A stretch of DNA of 64,000 nucleotides from Aquirufa ecclesiirivi (GCF_011250515.1 NZ_JAANOP010000003.1:276138-340137), one strand, 5' to 3'. Counted from the stretch's first letter, positions 53,234 to 63,118 are shown. Numbers and translations are program-made. Notes: generated by a model from the sequence alone, not told the origin.

Positions 53234-54484
53234 ATGGATATTTTACGTATAGCTACTGCAGGATCTGTAGACGACGGAAAAAGTACTTTAATTGGTCGAT
53301 TATTATATGAAACCAATTCAATTACTAAAGATAAAATTGAAGCATTAGAAAGTGCTTCCAAAAGAAAAGGTTTAGATTTTTTAGATCTTTCTCTTTTAAC
53401 AGATGGTTTAATCGCGGAAAGAGAACAAGGCATCACCATCGATGTGGCACATATTTATTTCTCCACTCCCACACGTAAATACATCATTGCAGATACACCC
53501 GGTCACGTGGAATATACCCGTAACATGGTTACTGGGGCTTCCAATGCCAAAGTATCATTGATTTTGGTGGATGCTCGCCAAGGTGTCGTAGAACAAACAG
53601 CTAGGCATTTATCTATTGCGGCATTACTCCGCATTCCCAAAGTCATTGTTTGTGTGAATAAAATGGATTTGGTTCAATATGACGAAGCTAAATTTGAAGC
53701 CATCAAAGATAGTTTAGGTTCATTGGTCGCTCAAACCACTTTTGAAGGACAAGAAATCAGCTTTTTGCCTATTTCTTCCCTGTTTGGACAGAACATCACC
53801 CAAGCTGCGGATAAGATGCCTTGGTATCAAGGAAATACCTTATTGGGTGAATTAGAAGCATTTGAATATGCCGAAAGCCTAGCTCATGCTCCCGCTCGTT
53901 TTCCTGTTCAATGGGTTATTCGCCCAAAAACAGAGGAATACCATGACTACCGTGGCTATGCCGGAAAAATCAGTTCAGGTACATTTCAAGTTGGGGATGT
54001 CATCAAAGCTTTACCCACTGGCCAAGAAAGCACTATATCTTCTATTGAAAAATTTGGGGAGCAATTAGAGCGTGCTGTCGCTGGAGATTCGGTCGTGATT
54101 ACATTAACAACAGACGTGGATATTTCTCGTGGAAATTCTTTGGTATTAGCTTCAGATACGCAAGCACCCCAATTAAAAGATTTTACTGCCCAAATTTGCT
54201 GGTTAGATCACCAAGCTTTAAGTCCAGGAAAAACATATTTATTACAGCATGGAGTAAATTTGACTAAAGCCAAAATCTCTCAAATAACAGAGCGATTGGA
54301 TGTGGTAGCGCAAACATCTAGCCAAGATGTAGACTCTCTAAAACTCAATGAAATTGGAGGAATACAATTGCGTACAGCACAGCCCATCATGGCGGATGTC
54401 TATGCAGAAAATCCTTCCAATGGAGCTTTTATATTGGTAGACGAGTTTTCTAACTCAACGGTTGGCGTAGGTTTCGTTAAATAA
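53234..54484 (+). CDS. cysN: Sulfate adenylyltransferase subunit 1 (GTPase)
   Basis: 416 residues. G1 ATAGSVDDGKSTLIGRLLYE, G3 ADTPGHVEYTRNMVTGA, G4 CVNKMDLV, with EF-Tu-like domains after. GTP hydrolysis drives APS formation by CysD. It stops at 416 residues, so no fused APS kinase domain. The gene ends 2 bases before the convergent crtZ stop. Confidence 0.96.
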   Translation: MDILRIATAGSVDDGKSTLIGRLLYETNSITKDKIEALESASKRKGLDFLDLSLLTDGLIAEREQGITIDVAHIYFSTPTRKYIIADTPGHVEYTRNMVTGASNAKVSLILVDARQGVVEQTARHLSIAALLRIPKVIVCVNKMDLVQYDEAKFEAIKDSLGSLVAQTTFEGQEISFLPISSLFGQNITQAADKMPWYQGNTLLGELEAFEYAESLAHAPARFPVQWVIRPKTEEYHDYRGYAGKISSGTFQVGDVIKALPTGQESTISSIEKFGEQLERAVAGDSVVITLTTDVDISRGNSLVLASDTQAPQLKDFTAQICWLDHQALSPGKTYLLQHGVNLTKAKISQITERLDVVAQTSSQDVDSLKLNEIGGIQLRTAQPIMADVYAENPSNGAFILVDEFSNSTVGVGFVK

Positions 54485-54486
54485 AC

Positions 54487-54918
54487 CTATTCATATTTTT
54501 TGGGGGCGTACAAGAAACCGAAAGCTTCTGCGCCCTCTTTTTCATGCACTTCATGGTGAACGTAGTGGGCTTTAATCAAGCGCTTCAAATAACTATTCTT
54601 TGTTTTAAACTTGATTTTGATTCGTCGATGGACGATGATATCATGAAAGATAAAATAGCACAAACCATAGGTTGCTATACCCAAACCTATCCACAATAAG
54701 GGCCTGTAAGCTTCTATTTCAGCACCTATGATGATGGTTAGGGTCGACAAAACTCCAAACACCACCGAAAACAAATCATTTTTTTCCAATACATGTTTGT
54801 GATGTACATGATGTGACTCATGCCAATTCCACATGATACCGTGCATGATGTATTTATGGGTAAACCAGGCCATTCCTTCCATCAGCAAAAAAGTACCTAG
54901 CCACAATCCTATTTCCAT
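54487..54918 (-). CDS. crtZ: Beta-carotene hydroxylase CrtZ-type di-iron enzyme
   Basis: 143 residues from ATG 54918; the frame continues to a TTG at 54939. Histidine motifs of the fatty-acid-hydroxylase superfamily: HKYIMH, HESHHVHHKH, HDIIVH and YVHHEVHEKE, with four hydrophobic helices. CrtZ hydroxylates beta-carotene to zeaxanthin in the membrane, and zeaxanthin-type pigments are common in Cytophagales. No other crt gene is near. Confidence 0.9.
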   Translation of the reverse strand: MEIGLWLGTFLLMEGMAWFTHKYIMHGIMWNWHESHHVHHKHVLEKNDLFSVVFGVLSTLTIIIGAEIEAYRPLLWIGLGIATYGLCYFIFHDIIVHRRIKIKFKTKNSYLKRLIKAHYVHHEVHEKEGAEAFGFLYAPKKYE

Positions 54919-54995
54919 GATTTCTGTTTTCAATTTCAACCGAAATTACGTCGAATTGTTTTAAAATTCCACCTTCCTCTTTGAGCTAAATCAAT

Positions 54996-55003
54996 TATCT
55001 TTG
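54996..55003 (+). promoter_or_regulatory. Candidate -7 element of the valS operon
   Basis: TATCTTTG, exact -7 fit, 46 bases before ATG 55050. A TTTG lies 12 bases upstream (54980-54983), closer than the usual 17-23. Confidence 0.4.
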
Positions 55004-55049
55004 TAGGCTATAATAAACCGTTCCTAGAATACGGCAAGAATCTTCCTTT

Positions 55050-57674
55050 ATGATTGACAAAAATTACGCCCCCCAAGAAATAGAGCAAAAATGGTATGCC
55101 TATTGGATGGAAAATAAGCTATTTGCTTCCAAACCAGATCCCAATAAAGAAGCCTATACCATCGTCATCCCTCCTCCCAATGTGACGGGTGTTTTGCACA
55201 TGGGGCATATGTTAAATAATACCATCCAAGACGTGTTGATTAGAAAAGCACGTATGGAAGGAAAAGAAGCATGTTGGGTACCTGGGACAGACCATGCTTC
55301 CATTGCTACCGAAGCAAAAGTAGTTGCGATGTTGAAAGAAAAAGGCATCGAAAAAAAGGATATTAGTCGGGAAGAATTTCTAACATATGCTTTTGACTGG
55401 AAAGAAAAGTATGGCGGAATTATCTTAGATCAATTAAAAAAATTAGGTGCTTCGTGTGATTGGGATCGTACCCGATTCACGATGGAGCCTTCATTATATG
55501 AGGCTGTAATTGATACTTTTGTTCGTTTGTACAACAAAGGATTAATTTACCGAGGTGTTAGAATGGTCAATTGGGACCCACAAGGTAAAACGGCTTTGTC
55601 AGATGAAGAAGTTATTTACAAGGATGTTCAAGCCAAATTATACCATATCCAATACCCTCTAGTTGATGGTTCTGGACATGTTACCATTGCCACTACGCGC
55701 CCTGAGACCATCATGGCCGATGCTGCCATCTGTGTTAATCCAACGGATGAACGCTATCTTTCCTTGCATGGCAAAAAGGTCTTTATTCCATTGATCAATC
55801 GTGAAATCAGCATTATTCCTGACGAATATGTCAGTACCGACTTTGGAACAGGTTGTCTTAAAGTAACTCCAGCCCATGATTTAAATGACTATGAACTAGG
55901 TATTAAACATAAATTACCGGTAATTGATATCATTGACGACAATGGTGCTTTGAATGAAAAAGCCGTGCTATTTGTAGGCGTGGATCGTTTTGAAGCCAGA
56001 AAACGAATTGTCAAACAATTAACGGAAGAAGGATATTTAATTCAAACCGAAGAATATAAATCGACTATTGGTACTTCTGAACGTACAGGAGCCGTTATTG
56101 AACCTAAGCTTTCATTGCAATGGTTTTTGAAAATGGAGGAAATGGCGAAACCTGCTTTGGAAAATGTCATGAATGACAACATCCAATTGCATCCAGCCAA
56201 ATTCAAAAATACCTACCGTTCTTGGATGGAAAATGTACACGATTGGTGTATTTCTCGCCAATTATGGTGGGGCCAACAAATCCCTGCATTTTACTTACAA
56301 GATGGAACGCTGATTGTGGCGAAAGATAAGAAAGAAGCGTTGCGCATCGCTCGAGATACATACCAATTATTTGCCTTAGTAGAAGATGATTTAACGCAAG
56401 ATCCTGATGTATTGGATACTTGGTTCTCCTCGTGGTTGTGGCCAATCTCCGTGTTTGATGGTATCGAAAACCCGGATAATGAAGAAATCAATTACTACTA
56501 TCCAACCAACGACTTAGTAACGGGACCTGATATTTTATTCTTTTGGGTAGCCCGTATGATTATGGCAGGATATGAATGGAGAGGCGAATTACCTTTTAGA
56601 AATGTGTATTTAACGGGTATTGTCCGCGACAAGCAAGGCAGAAAAATGTCTAAGTCCTTGGGAAATTCACCTGATCCATTGGAATTAATCGAAAAATTTG
56701 GAGCGGATGGTGTCCGTTCGGGATTATTGTTTTCTGCACCAGCTGGTAATGATTTGTTGTTTGATGATAAATTATGCGAACAAGGGAGAAATTTTTCCAA
56801 TAAAATCTGGAATGCATTCCGTTTATTGAAGGGATTAGAAGTTCAATCAGGTAAATCTTTACCAGAACATGTGTTAGCGACGGAATGGTTTGAATCTAAA
56901 TTATCTCAAACAATCCTAGATGTACAGGATCATTTCCAAAAATTCCGTATTTCGGATGCTTTATTAAGTATCTATAATTTGGTGTGGGATGATTATTGTG
57001 CCAAATATTTGGAGATTATCAAACCTCCATACCAAAGCCCAATTGCATCTGAGACTTTGGCCAAAGCCTTAGGTTTATTTGATCAATTGATGCGATTATT
57101 ACATCCATATATGCCCTTTATTACCGAAGAAATTTGGCAGAATATGGAAGAAAGAAAAGAAGGAATCAGTATTTGCAAAGCTGAATTCCCGAAAGCAAAG
57201 CCCGTTCAAGCTTCGATTATTTCCCAGTTTGATGCCATGTTTGAGATTGTTACAAAAATCCGAGAGATTAGAAATACCAAGCAGATTTCTCCTAAAATAG
57301 CGCTTAGTTTATGTATCAAAACGGATCAGTCTAGTGCATATGATGCCATTAATGCGATCTTAATTAAATTGGCCAATTTAGATTCGGTTTCTTTCATTCA
57401 AGAATCTATTTCAGAGGCACAAACTTTTGTCGTAAAATCCGATCAGTTTTTTGTTCCATTAGCCAATGACGAGGATCCAACTGTGTTAAAAGAAGAGACG
57501 GAAAAGGAATTGGTTTACTTGGAAGGGTTTAAAAAATCCGTTGAGGCAAAATTAGCCAATGAAAAATTCGTTCAACATGCCAAAGCGGATTTGGTAGAAA
57601 GAGAAAGACAAAAGCTTTCTGATGCTGAAAACAAAATCAAATCCTTGAAAGAGTTATTAGCCCGTTTAAACTAG
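55050..57674 (+). CDS. valS: Valine--tRNA ligase
   Basis: 874 residues. Class Ia features: N-terminal PPPNVTGVLHMGHMLNNT (HIGH as HMGH), the editing domain TTRPETIMADAAICVNP, KMSKS in GRKMSKSLGNSPDP, and WYVSRQLWWGQ-type WCISRQLWWGQQIPA. The C-terminal coiled coil of ValRS is present (about 815-874: VERERQKLSDAENKIKSLKELL). Starts a tight run with gldB, the ABC exporter and a Fur-family gene. Confidence 0.97.
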   Translation: MIDKNYAPQEIEQKWYAYWMENKLFASKPDPNKEAYTIVIPPPNVTGVLHMGHMLNNTIQDVLIRKARMEGKEACWVPGTDHASIATEAKVVAMLKEKGIEKKDISREEFLTYAFDWKEKYGGIILDQLKKLGASCDWDRTRFTMEPSLYEAVIDTFVRLYNKGLIYRGVRMVNWDPQGKTALSDEEVIYKDVQAKLYHIQYPLVDGSGHVTIATTRPETIMADAAICVNPTDERYLSLHGKKVFIPLINREISIIPDEYVSTDFGTGCLKVTPAHDLNDYELGIKHKLPVIDIIDDNGALNEKAVLFVGVDRFEARKRIVKQLTEEGYLIQTEEYKSTIGTSERTGAVIEPKLSLQWFLKMEEMAKPALENVMNDNIQLHPAKFKNTYRSWMENVHDWCISRQLWWGQQIPAFYLQDGTLIVAKDKKEALRIARDTYQLFALVEDDLTQDPDVLDTWFSSWLWPISVFDGIENPDNEEINYYYPTNDLVTGPDILFFWVARMIMAGYEWRGELPFRNVYLTGIVRDKQGRKMSKSLGNSPDPLELIEKFGADGVRSGLLFSAPAGNDLLFDDKLCEQGRNFSNKIWNAFRLLKGLEVQSGKSLPEHVLATEWFESKLSQTILDVQDHFQKFRISDALLSIYNLVWDDYCAKYLEIIKPPYQSPIASETLAKALGLFDQLMRLLHPYMPFITEEIWQNMEERKEGISICKAEFPKAKPVQASIISQFDAMFEIVTKIREIRNTKQISPKIALSLCIKTDQSSAYDAINAILIKLANLDSVSFIQESISEAQTFVVKSDQFFVPLANDEDPTVLKEETEKELVYLEGFKKSVEAKLANEKFVQHAKADLVERERQKLSDAENKIKSLKELLARLN

Positions 57675-58712
57675 ATGAAAAACGTTCAGCGCTATGTTGG
57701 ATTTTTAGGCTTGATCATTGCCCCTTTTTTCTTTGGGTCTTGCGGTAATGCGGAAGACAAAAAGGAAACCAAGGCTAATGCGCCAACCATTCAATTGGAT
57801 ATACAGCGTTTAGATCAGACTATTGCGAATAGTACGACTGAAAAACAAATCGACAGTATTCTTCGCAAGCATCCTGAGGTCTTACAGGCTTATTTTTCTG
57901 TTGGAACAAATCGCTCTGTTGAGCTAGCGAAAAATTTCTTTGCACTTTTCCAAAATCCTGCACTTAAGAAATTTTATGAACAAAGTCAGCAACAAGCTTT
58001 TTTTGGTGGAAAAATATTGGAGAATGAGTTACAAGCTGCATTCCAAGAAATAAAGAATGAATTCCCTCAAGCTAAAATACCTAAAATCAGAACAGTATTT
58101 ACTGGATTTGGAGCTGTAGGAAATTTCAAAACCCAACATCTTGTTGTAAGCGATACCCTAATCATCATCGGATTAGATTATTTCATGGGAAAAAAGGGTC
58201 TGTATCTCCCTCAGAATGTATATGACTACCAATTAAGGCGCTTAGAACCTAGAGCAATAGTCGGTCAAATTTTATTATTGTATGCGGGCTATTTCAACCA
58301 ACATGATGCAGAAAATGCGACTATGCTAAGCGATATGATTTGGTATGGGAAAAGCTATGCATTTGCTAAAAAAATGGCCCCTGCTTTAGCGGATAGCTTA
58401 TTATTTGGATACACTCAAACAGAATTAGCGGAATCAGACATGTTCCAACAAGAAATTTGGGAACATTTTATTGATCAATCTTTGTTGTACAAACAGGATG
58501 AATTCACCAAAGCCAAATATTTGGGGGAAAGACCCAAAACGATTGAAATAGGTCCCGCATGTCCGGGTTCTATAGGTCGATGGTTAGGATGGAGAATCGT
58601 TGATGCTTATCAAACAAATCATCCAAAAGAAAGTTTGGCTTCTATCATGGCAAAACCAAATGCCAATCAACTATTCCAGGCCTCAGGATATAGAGGTAAA
58701 GCGAAAGAATAA
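57675..58712 (+). CDS. gldB: Gliding motility lipoprotein GldB-like
   Basis: 345 residues, starting directly after the valS stop. Signal with lipobox FGSC (Cys23 region), then a helical body with family marks DYFMGKKGLYLPQNVYDYQ, RLEPRAIVGQILLLYA, LADSLLFGY and PGSIGRWLGWRIVDAYQ. GldB is needed for gliding and T9SS function in Flavobacterium; many non-gliding Bacteroidota keep it. Outer-membrane periplasmic face expected. Neighbours valS and ABC exporter are not known partners. Confidence 0.85.
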   Translation: MKNVQRYVGFLGLIIAPFFFGSCGNAEDKKETKANAPTIQLDIQRLDQTIANSTTEKQIDSILRKHPEVLQAYFSVGTNRSVELAKNFFALFQNPALKKFYEQSQQQAFFGGKILENELQAAFQEIKNEFPQAKIPKIRTVFTGFGAVGNFKTQHLVVSDTLIIIGLDYFMGKKGLYLPQNVYDYQLRRLEPRAIVGQILLLYAGYFNQHDAENATMLSDMIWYGKSYAFAKKMAPALADSLLFGYTQTELAESDMFQQEIWEHFIDQSLLYKQDEFTKAKYLGERPKTIEIGPACPGSIGRWLGWRIVDAYQTNHPKESLASIMAKPNANQLFQASGYRGKAKE

Positions 58713-58716
58713 TCAT

Positions 58717-60516
58717 ATGGCAAAGAGACACGAGAAATTTGGAGAAGGAGCTGACCCTAAAGATGCCAAAAAAGTTAATAAAGAAGGAATTCGCAAAGCA
58801 TTACGTATTTACAAATTTATTTTGCCGTATAAATGGACATTCATTGCAGGAATGTTCTTTTTGTTTTTTTCGAATTTAACCACCTTGAGTTTCCCATTAT
58901 TAATTGGCGAAATGACCAAAGTAATGGAAGGGAAATCGCATTTTACCATCAATCAAGTAACCATCTTCTTTTTTTCAATCTTAGTAATACAGGCCATTTT
59001 ATCCTTTTTCAGGATTTATACCTTTGCTCAGGTATCCGAAAAAGCGATGAGGGACGTTCGTCAACATCTCTATTCCAAGATCATTACTCTCCCTATTTTC
59101 CAATTTGAAAAACGCCGAGTAGGAGAAATGATGAGTCGAATTACCTCCGATATCACCCAATTGCAAGATGTACTTTCCATTACCTTGGCGGAATTCTTTA
59201 GACAAATCTTCACTCTAGTAGGTGGAATTGCCTTAATTACCTACATATCCTGGAAACTAACCTTGTTTATGTTAGCCACATTTCCTGTTTTAGTCATTGC
59301 GGCCTTAGTTTTTGGACGATTTATTCGCAAAGTTTCTAAAAAATCTCAAGATGAATTGGCATCCACCAACATCATTGTGGAAGAAACTTTCCAATCCATT
59401 CAGGCAGTCAAATCTTTTACCAATGAAAAATGGGAGGTTAATCGCTATACACAATCCTTAAATTTAGTGGTGGATCAAGCGTTAAAGGCGGCGACTTTTC
59501 GAGGAGGTTTTGTCAGCTTTATCATCTTCGCTCTTTTTGGTGGAATCGTTGGAGTGGTTTGGTATGGAGCACAATTAGTTTCATCAGGTGATTTAATTCT
59601 GGCTGAGCTACTGACTTTTATCTTTTATACTGCTTTTATTGGGGGTTCGGTAGGTGGACTAGGCGACATTTATGCTCAGTTACAAAAGACTATTGGAGCT
59701 TCTGAAAGGATTTTAGAAATTTTAGATGATCCATCTGAAATAAACATGGAAAAGGAATCAGAAATTGAAATTCCATTTGGAAGAATTGAAGTCAAAGATT
59801 TACATTTTACTTATCCTGGCAGGCCGAATGTCCCAATATTAAAAGGTATCAACTTCTCCATTGAACCTGGTGAGAAAGTAGCCATAGTAGGTAGTTCTGG
59901 TACAGGTAAGTCAACATTAGCCCAGTTGTTCATGCGCTTTTATGAACCGAATTCGGGGAAAATTGAATTGGTAAATCAGGATATACAATCGTTCGATGTG
60001 GGTGATTGGAGAAAATTAGTGGCTTTAGTACCTCAAGAAGTTTTACTGTTTGGAGGAAGTATCCGTGAGAACATTGCATATGGTAAACCGGGTGCAACGA
60101 TGGAAGAAATAGAAAAAGCTGCTGAATTAGCCTTTGCCAAACAATTCATTGAATCATTTCCTGAAAAGTGGGAAACCTTGGTTGGGGAAAGAGGTGTAAA
60201 ATTATCAGGCGGACAAAGACAGCGCATTGCCATTGCGAGAGCTATTTTAAAAAACCCCAAGTTTTTGTTGTTGGATGAAGCGACAAGTGCTTTAGATTCG
60301 GAGTCGGAAAAATGGGTTCAATCGGCATTAGAGGAATTAATGAAAAATCGTACCAGTTTAATCATCGCTCACCGTCTATCGACCATCCGATCGGCCGACA
60401 AAATCATTGTCATGCAAGAAGGTCAGATTGTTGAAACGGGTAATCATGAGGAATTGATGAGCCTAAACGATGGAATTTATCAAAAAATGGTCAAATTGCA
60501 GTCTGATCATCTCTAA
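58717..60516 (+). CDS. ABC exporter, fused permease and ATPase (MsbA-like family)
   Basis: 599 residues from ATG 58717; an upstream ATG at 58600 sits inside gldB. Hydrophilic N-terminus of about 40 residues, six helices at about 42-325, then the ATPase: Walker A GSSGTGKSTLA, signature LSGGQRQRIAIARAILKNP, Walker B FLLLDEATSALDSE and H-loop IIAHRLSTI. Forms a homodimer or heterodimer exporting lipids, peptides or drugs; lipid A flipping is possible but unproven. Gap to gldB 4 bases, to the Fur gene 4 bases. Confidence 0.94.
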   Translation: MAKRHEKFGEGADPKDAKKVNKEGIRKALRIYKFILPYKWTFIAGMFFLFFSNLTTLSFPLLIGEMTKVMEGKSHFTINQVTIFFFSILVIQAILSFFRIYTFAQVSEKAMRDVRQHLYSKIITLPIFQFEKRRVGEMMSRITSDITQLQDVLSITLAEFFRQIFTLVGGIALITYISWKLTLFMLATFPVLVIAALVFGRFIRKVSKKSQDELASTNIIVEETFQSIQAVKSFTNEKWEVNRYTQSLNLVVDQALKAATFRGGFVSFIIFALFGGIVGVVWYGAQLVSSGDLILAELLTFIFYTAFIGGSVGGLGDIYAQLQKTIGASERILEILDDPSEINMEKESEIEIPFGRIEVKDLHFTYPGRPNVPILKGINFSIEPGEKVAIVGSSGTGKSTLAQLFMRFYEPNSGKIELVNQDIQSFDVGDWRKLVALVPQEVLLFGGSIRENIAYGKPGATMEEIEKAAELAFAKQFIESFPEKWETLVGERGVKLSGGQRQRIAIARAILKNPKFLLLDEATSALDSESEKWVQSALEELMKNRTSLIIAHRLSTIRSADKIIVMQEGQIVETGNHEELMSLNDGIYQKMVKLQSDHL

Positions 60517-60520
60517 GAGA

Positions 60521-60946
60521 ATGGGGCACAAAGCACTTAGTTTATCTGATTTTGACCTTAGACCTACACCCTGTAGAATGGAGGTATTGGGTTTATTGCA
60601 ATCACATGAATATGCCTTAAGTCAAGGTGATATTGAGCAGGAATTGAGTAGTAAATTTGACCGTGTTACCGTATATCGTACGCTCAAAACATTCTTAAGT
60701 CAAGGTTTAATACATAAAGTCCTAGATGACATAGGCGGAATCAAATATGCCTTATGTAAGGAACTTTGTCATCAAGGAGGGCACCCTCATCAGCACGATC
60801 ACGTGCATTTTAAATGTGACCAATGTGGACAAACTACTTGTTTGGAATTGGTTCATATTCCAAGCATCAGTTTACCTGAAAATTTCACAAAAAAAGAAAG
60901 TAATTTATTGATTCAAGGAATTTGTAATCTATGCAATCGACCTTAA
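60521..60946 (+). CDS. Fur-family metalloregulator
   Basis: 141 residues from ATG 60521 (GHKALSLSDFDLR); the frame opens earlier inside the exporter gene. DNA-binding winged helix DFDLRPTPCRMEVLGLLQSHEYALSQGDIEQELSS (recognition region FDRVTVYRTLKTF), then a His-rich site GGHPHQHDHVHFKCDQCGQTTCLE and CNLC at the C-terminus, giving CxxC pairs for structural zinc. The HPHQHDHVH stretch resembles Zur/Fur metal sites. It likely responds to iron or zinc, possibly controlling its own operon. Its stop shares TTAA with the propeller gene. Confidence 0.92.
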   Translation: MGHKALSLSDFDLRPTPCRMEVLGLLQSHEYALSQGDIEQELSSKFDRVTVYRTLKTFLSQGLIHKVLDDIGGIKYALCKELCHQGGHPHQHDHVHFKCDQCGQTTCLELVHIPSISLPENFTKKESNLLIQGICNLCNRP

Positions 60947-62388
60947 TTGTTCAATTTACTTTGAAGTAACGTAAGGCAATTAGGATTAATTTTATAACGC
61001 TTTTGCCTTCGGTCTTCCTCTGAATTCACTCGAATAATACTATTCTTTTCCCCTGTAAGCAGAGCTAGTGTTTGATTTACTTGATTAATCATGGAACTTC
61101 TTCGATAGCGCTGGGAATCAAATGCGACATTCTCAATATCCAAAATCCGATTAACCTCATCAATAGTTGCTCCATCTGTATTTTGATTAGTAAGGATAGC
61201 TTGTAAAAGTCGTAATGAAGTTGGATCAATATCCCATTTAACCTCTTGAATATGCGGCTTAAGCGCTTCTTTATGGGAGCTATTAGGTTTTATCTTCCTC
61301 ATCAAAAGAATGAGTAAAGAAACCAATGTGATTAAAACGGAAGCAAAAAACCAATCACTTTGATACCATGGTAAATCAGTCAAAAAACCAATGAAGGTGG
61401 CATTGGCTGCCAGATCATCGAAATTGATGTAAAGAAAACTATCAGGAGATTCTGGATTTGGATTTTGTAAAACGTTTAATAACCAAGGCCCATGTATAAA
61501 AATACTAGGATTTTGAGGTTGAGAGGCCCCTAAGGCAATGCGCGCATATTTAAGTTCTAGATCTTTATATTCCAAAACTTCTAAAGTACGTGGATTAATA
61601 AAATAATATGTATGAATTCCATTTCTATTGGAAGATGTTTCAAAGACAAAATATTTACCGGTATAGAATAAATGACGTCTATCATGATAGCTATAGTCTT
61701 CTAAAATTTGTCTAATAACTGAGTGGGTAATTTTACCTAATTTCGTCCAAGTTTTTGTAAAGAAAGAAAACTGATAAATAGTTTGATCTAACTGAAGTTT
61801 TCCATAATTAGTACTCACATCAGTAGAATAATTTGAAAAAGAAATGATGACATCTTTTTCAGGAAAATAAGAAACAAAACCATGGTACATTCCTGATGGA
61901 GCTTGTCCTTCAGCATTTACTGATTCCCACTCTTTGGTCTTTGTATCAAAATAAATCAAATGATTATTGGTTCTCCAAAAACCATAACCTCCTAAAGAAT
62001 ACATTTTGTCTCCTCTGAAAAAACGATATGCAAAGCAATTATCACCTCTATAATAAGTTTCATCTTTACGCATCAATTTAAAATTAGTTAAATCAACCAC
62101 ATATATTTGATTGGTGCATTCTTGAAAGATGTAAATAATGTTGGAATTAGTTTTCTGCAAGACAGTAAACTCGGCAGTCTTCATAAAATCTGGATGATAA
62201 GTAGAATCCGTTTTTAGGCTATTGAAAAAGGCCCAATTAGAATTAGAATCCAGTCGGGCTATTTCATTCTTTACTAAATCAATTCGATAAGCATGATGGT
62301 CCTTACTACTCAGAAAATAGGCGAATTGGTTGGCCTTGATGAAACCTGGAACTAGGAAGAAAAATAAAATAAACCAAAAAAGCTTCAT
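60943..62388 (-). CDS. Propeller-like periplasmic domain, transmembrane helix and cytoplasmic DNA-binding-like domain
   Basis: 481 residues. Signal or anchor at 1-19 (LFWFILFFFLVPGFIKA). Residues about 20-340 carry repeating Kelch-like beta segments (KMYSLGGYGFWRTNNHLIYFDTKTKEWESV, TIYQFSFFTKTWTKLG). A second helix at about 345-365 (FFASVLITLVSLLILLMRK) is followed by a cytoplasmic tail of about 110 residues with helix-turn-helix-like text DGATIDEVNRILDIENVAFDSQRYRRSSMINQVNQTL. That would make a membrane-tethered one-component regulator, which is inference. Convergent with the Fur-family gene with a 4-base overlap. No close family name. Confidence 0.75.
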   Translation of the reverse strand: MKLFWFILFFFLVPGFIKANQFAYFLSSKDHHAYRIDLVKNEIARLDSNSNWAFFNSLKTDSTYHPDFMKTAEFTVLQKTNSNIIYIFQECTNQIYVVDLTNFKLMRKDETYYRGDNCFAYRFFRGDKMYSLGGYGFWRTNNHLIYFDTKTKEWESVNAEGQAPSGMYHGFVSYFPEKDVIISFSNYSTDVSTNYGKLQLDQTIYQFSFFTKTWTKLGKITHSVIRQILEDYSYHDRRHLFYTGKYFVFETSSNRNGIHTYYFINPRTLEVLEYKDLELKYARIALGASQPQNPSIFIHGPWLLNVLQNPNPESPDSFLYINFDDLAANATFIGFLTDLPWYQSDWFFASVLITLVSLLILLMRKIKPNSSHKEALKPHIQEVKWDIDPTSLRLLQAILTNQNTDGATIDEVNRILDIENVAFDSQRYRRSSMINQVNQTLALLTGEKNSIIRVNSEEDRRQKRYKINPNCLTLLQSKLNN

Positions 62389-62753
62389 GCCCCAAATGTA
62401 TTAAATATAATAAGAATGCCACCTGAAGCATTTAAATTTATCGGTAAGCTATTATCCTAAATTAAGAAGAGAAAAGAAGGTACGAAATTATAAATGATGA
62501 AGTATAAATTATAAATGGATTTTAGCTCAATTCTTTATCTAGATAACTAAACCCTTATAACTAACCAATATTTCTACATTCTTCATTTTACATTCTACAT
62601 GGAGAGGTTAACCGAAGGGGCATGTCGAATGAGAGATAATCGAAATTTTCAATCCCATGTCAAATGTTGGCTTCGAGAACCTCAGCCAACATTATTCGCA
62701 AACAATATCATTCTACATCCTAAACAATAAAAAAGAAACCATACTAACTAATA

Positions 62754-63043
62754 CTACCGCTTCTTTCATCACCTTTCGCAGGGCTGCACGACGGAGTTTC
62801 CTATCAAAAATTTTACATTCTTCATTTTACATTGAACGGTTAATCCAAACGAAAAATTGGAACGTAGCATGAGCGAAGCGGCAGGCGGATATTTGACCAT
62901 GTGCATAGGCCGCGTGCGTTGGCGTCAAAGATTAAAGCCGTATGCGGAGTGAACATCGGTTCCGCGCATGCGGAATTCGTTTTGGATTAACCGTATTTCA
63001 TCTGTTTTTTTTGTTTCTTTTTTTATAAAAAAAAAGAAAGACC
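62754..63043 (+). repeat. 290-base direct repeat, copy A
   Basis: Starts CTACCGCTTCTTTCATC and ends AAAAAGAAAGACC. It is nearly identical to 63278-63565. Inside are inverted ends ACGGTTAATCCAAACG (62836-62851) and CGTTTTGGATTAACCGT (62978-62994) bounding a 159-base unit that also holds the hairpin TTCCGC-GCAT-GCGGAA. Confidence 0.85.
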
Positions 63044-63118
63044 AATGAGATTTTTAACTAGGAAATGTAATTATGTGAATTTATTTAACAATTCTTTTTA
63101 CTGAATCAAACTTACCAA

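Noticed and set aside
54980..55003. TTTG 12 bases before TAnnTTTG as a promoter variant
   Set aside because: Similar TTG at 11-12 bases occurs before a few genes here, but not most; chance in AT-rich DNA cannot be excluded.
58600..58716. Longer N-terminus for the ABC exporter
   Set aside because: It would lie inside gldB in another frame; ATG 58717 gives a normal exporter start and a 4-base gap.
62657..62872. Plus-strand frame of 71 codons in the repeat region
   Set aside because: It crosses the direct repeat, and the second copy does not preserve a frame.
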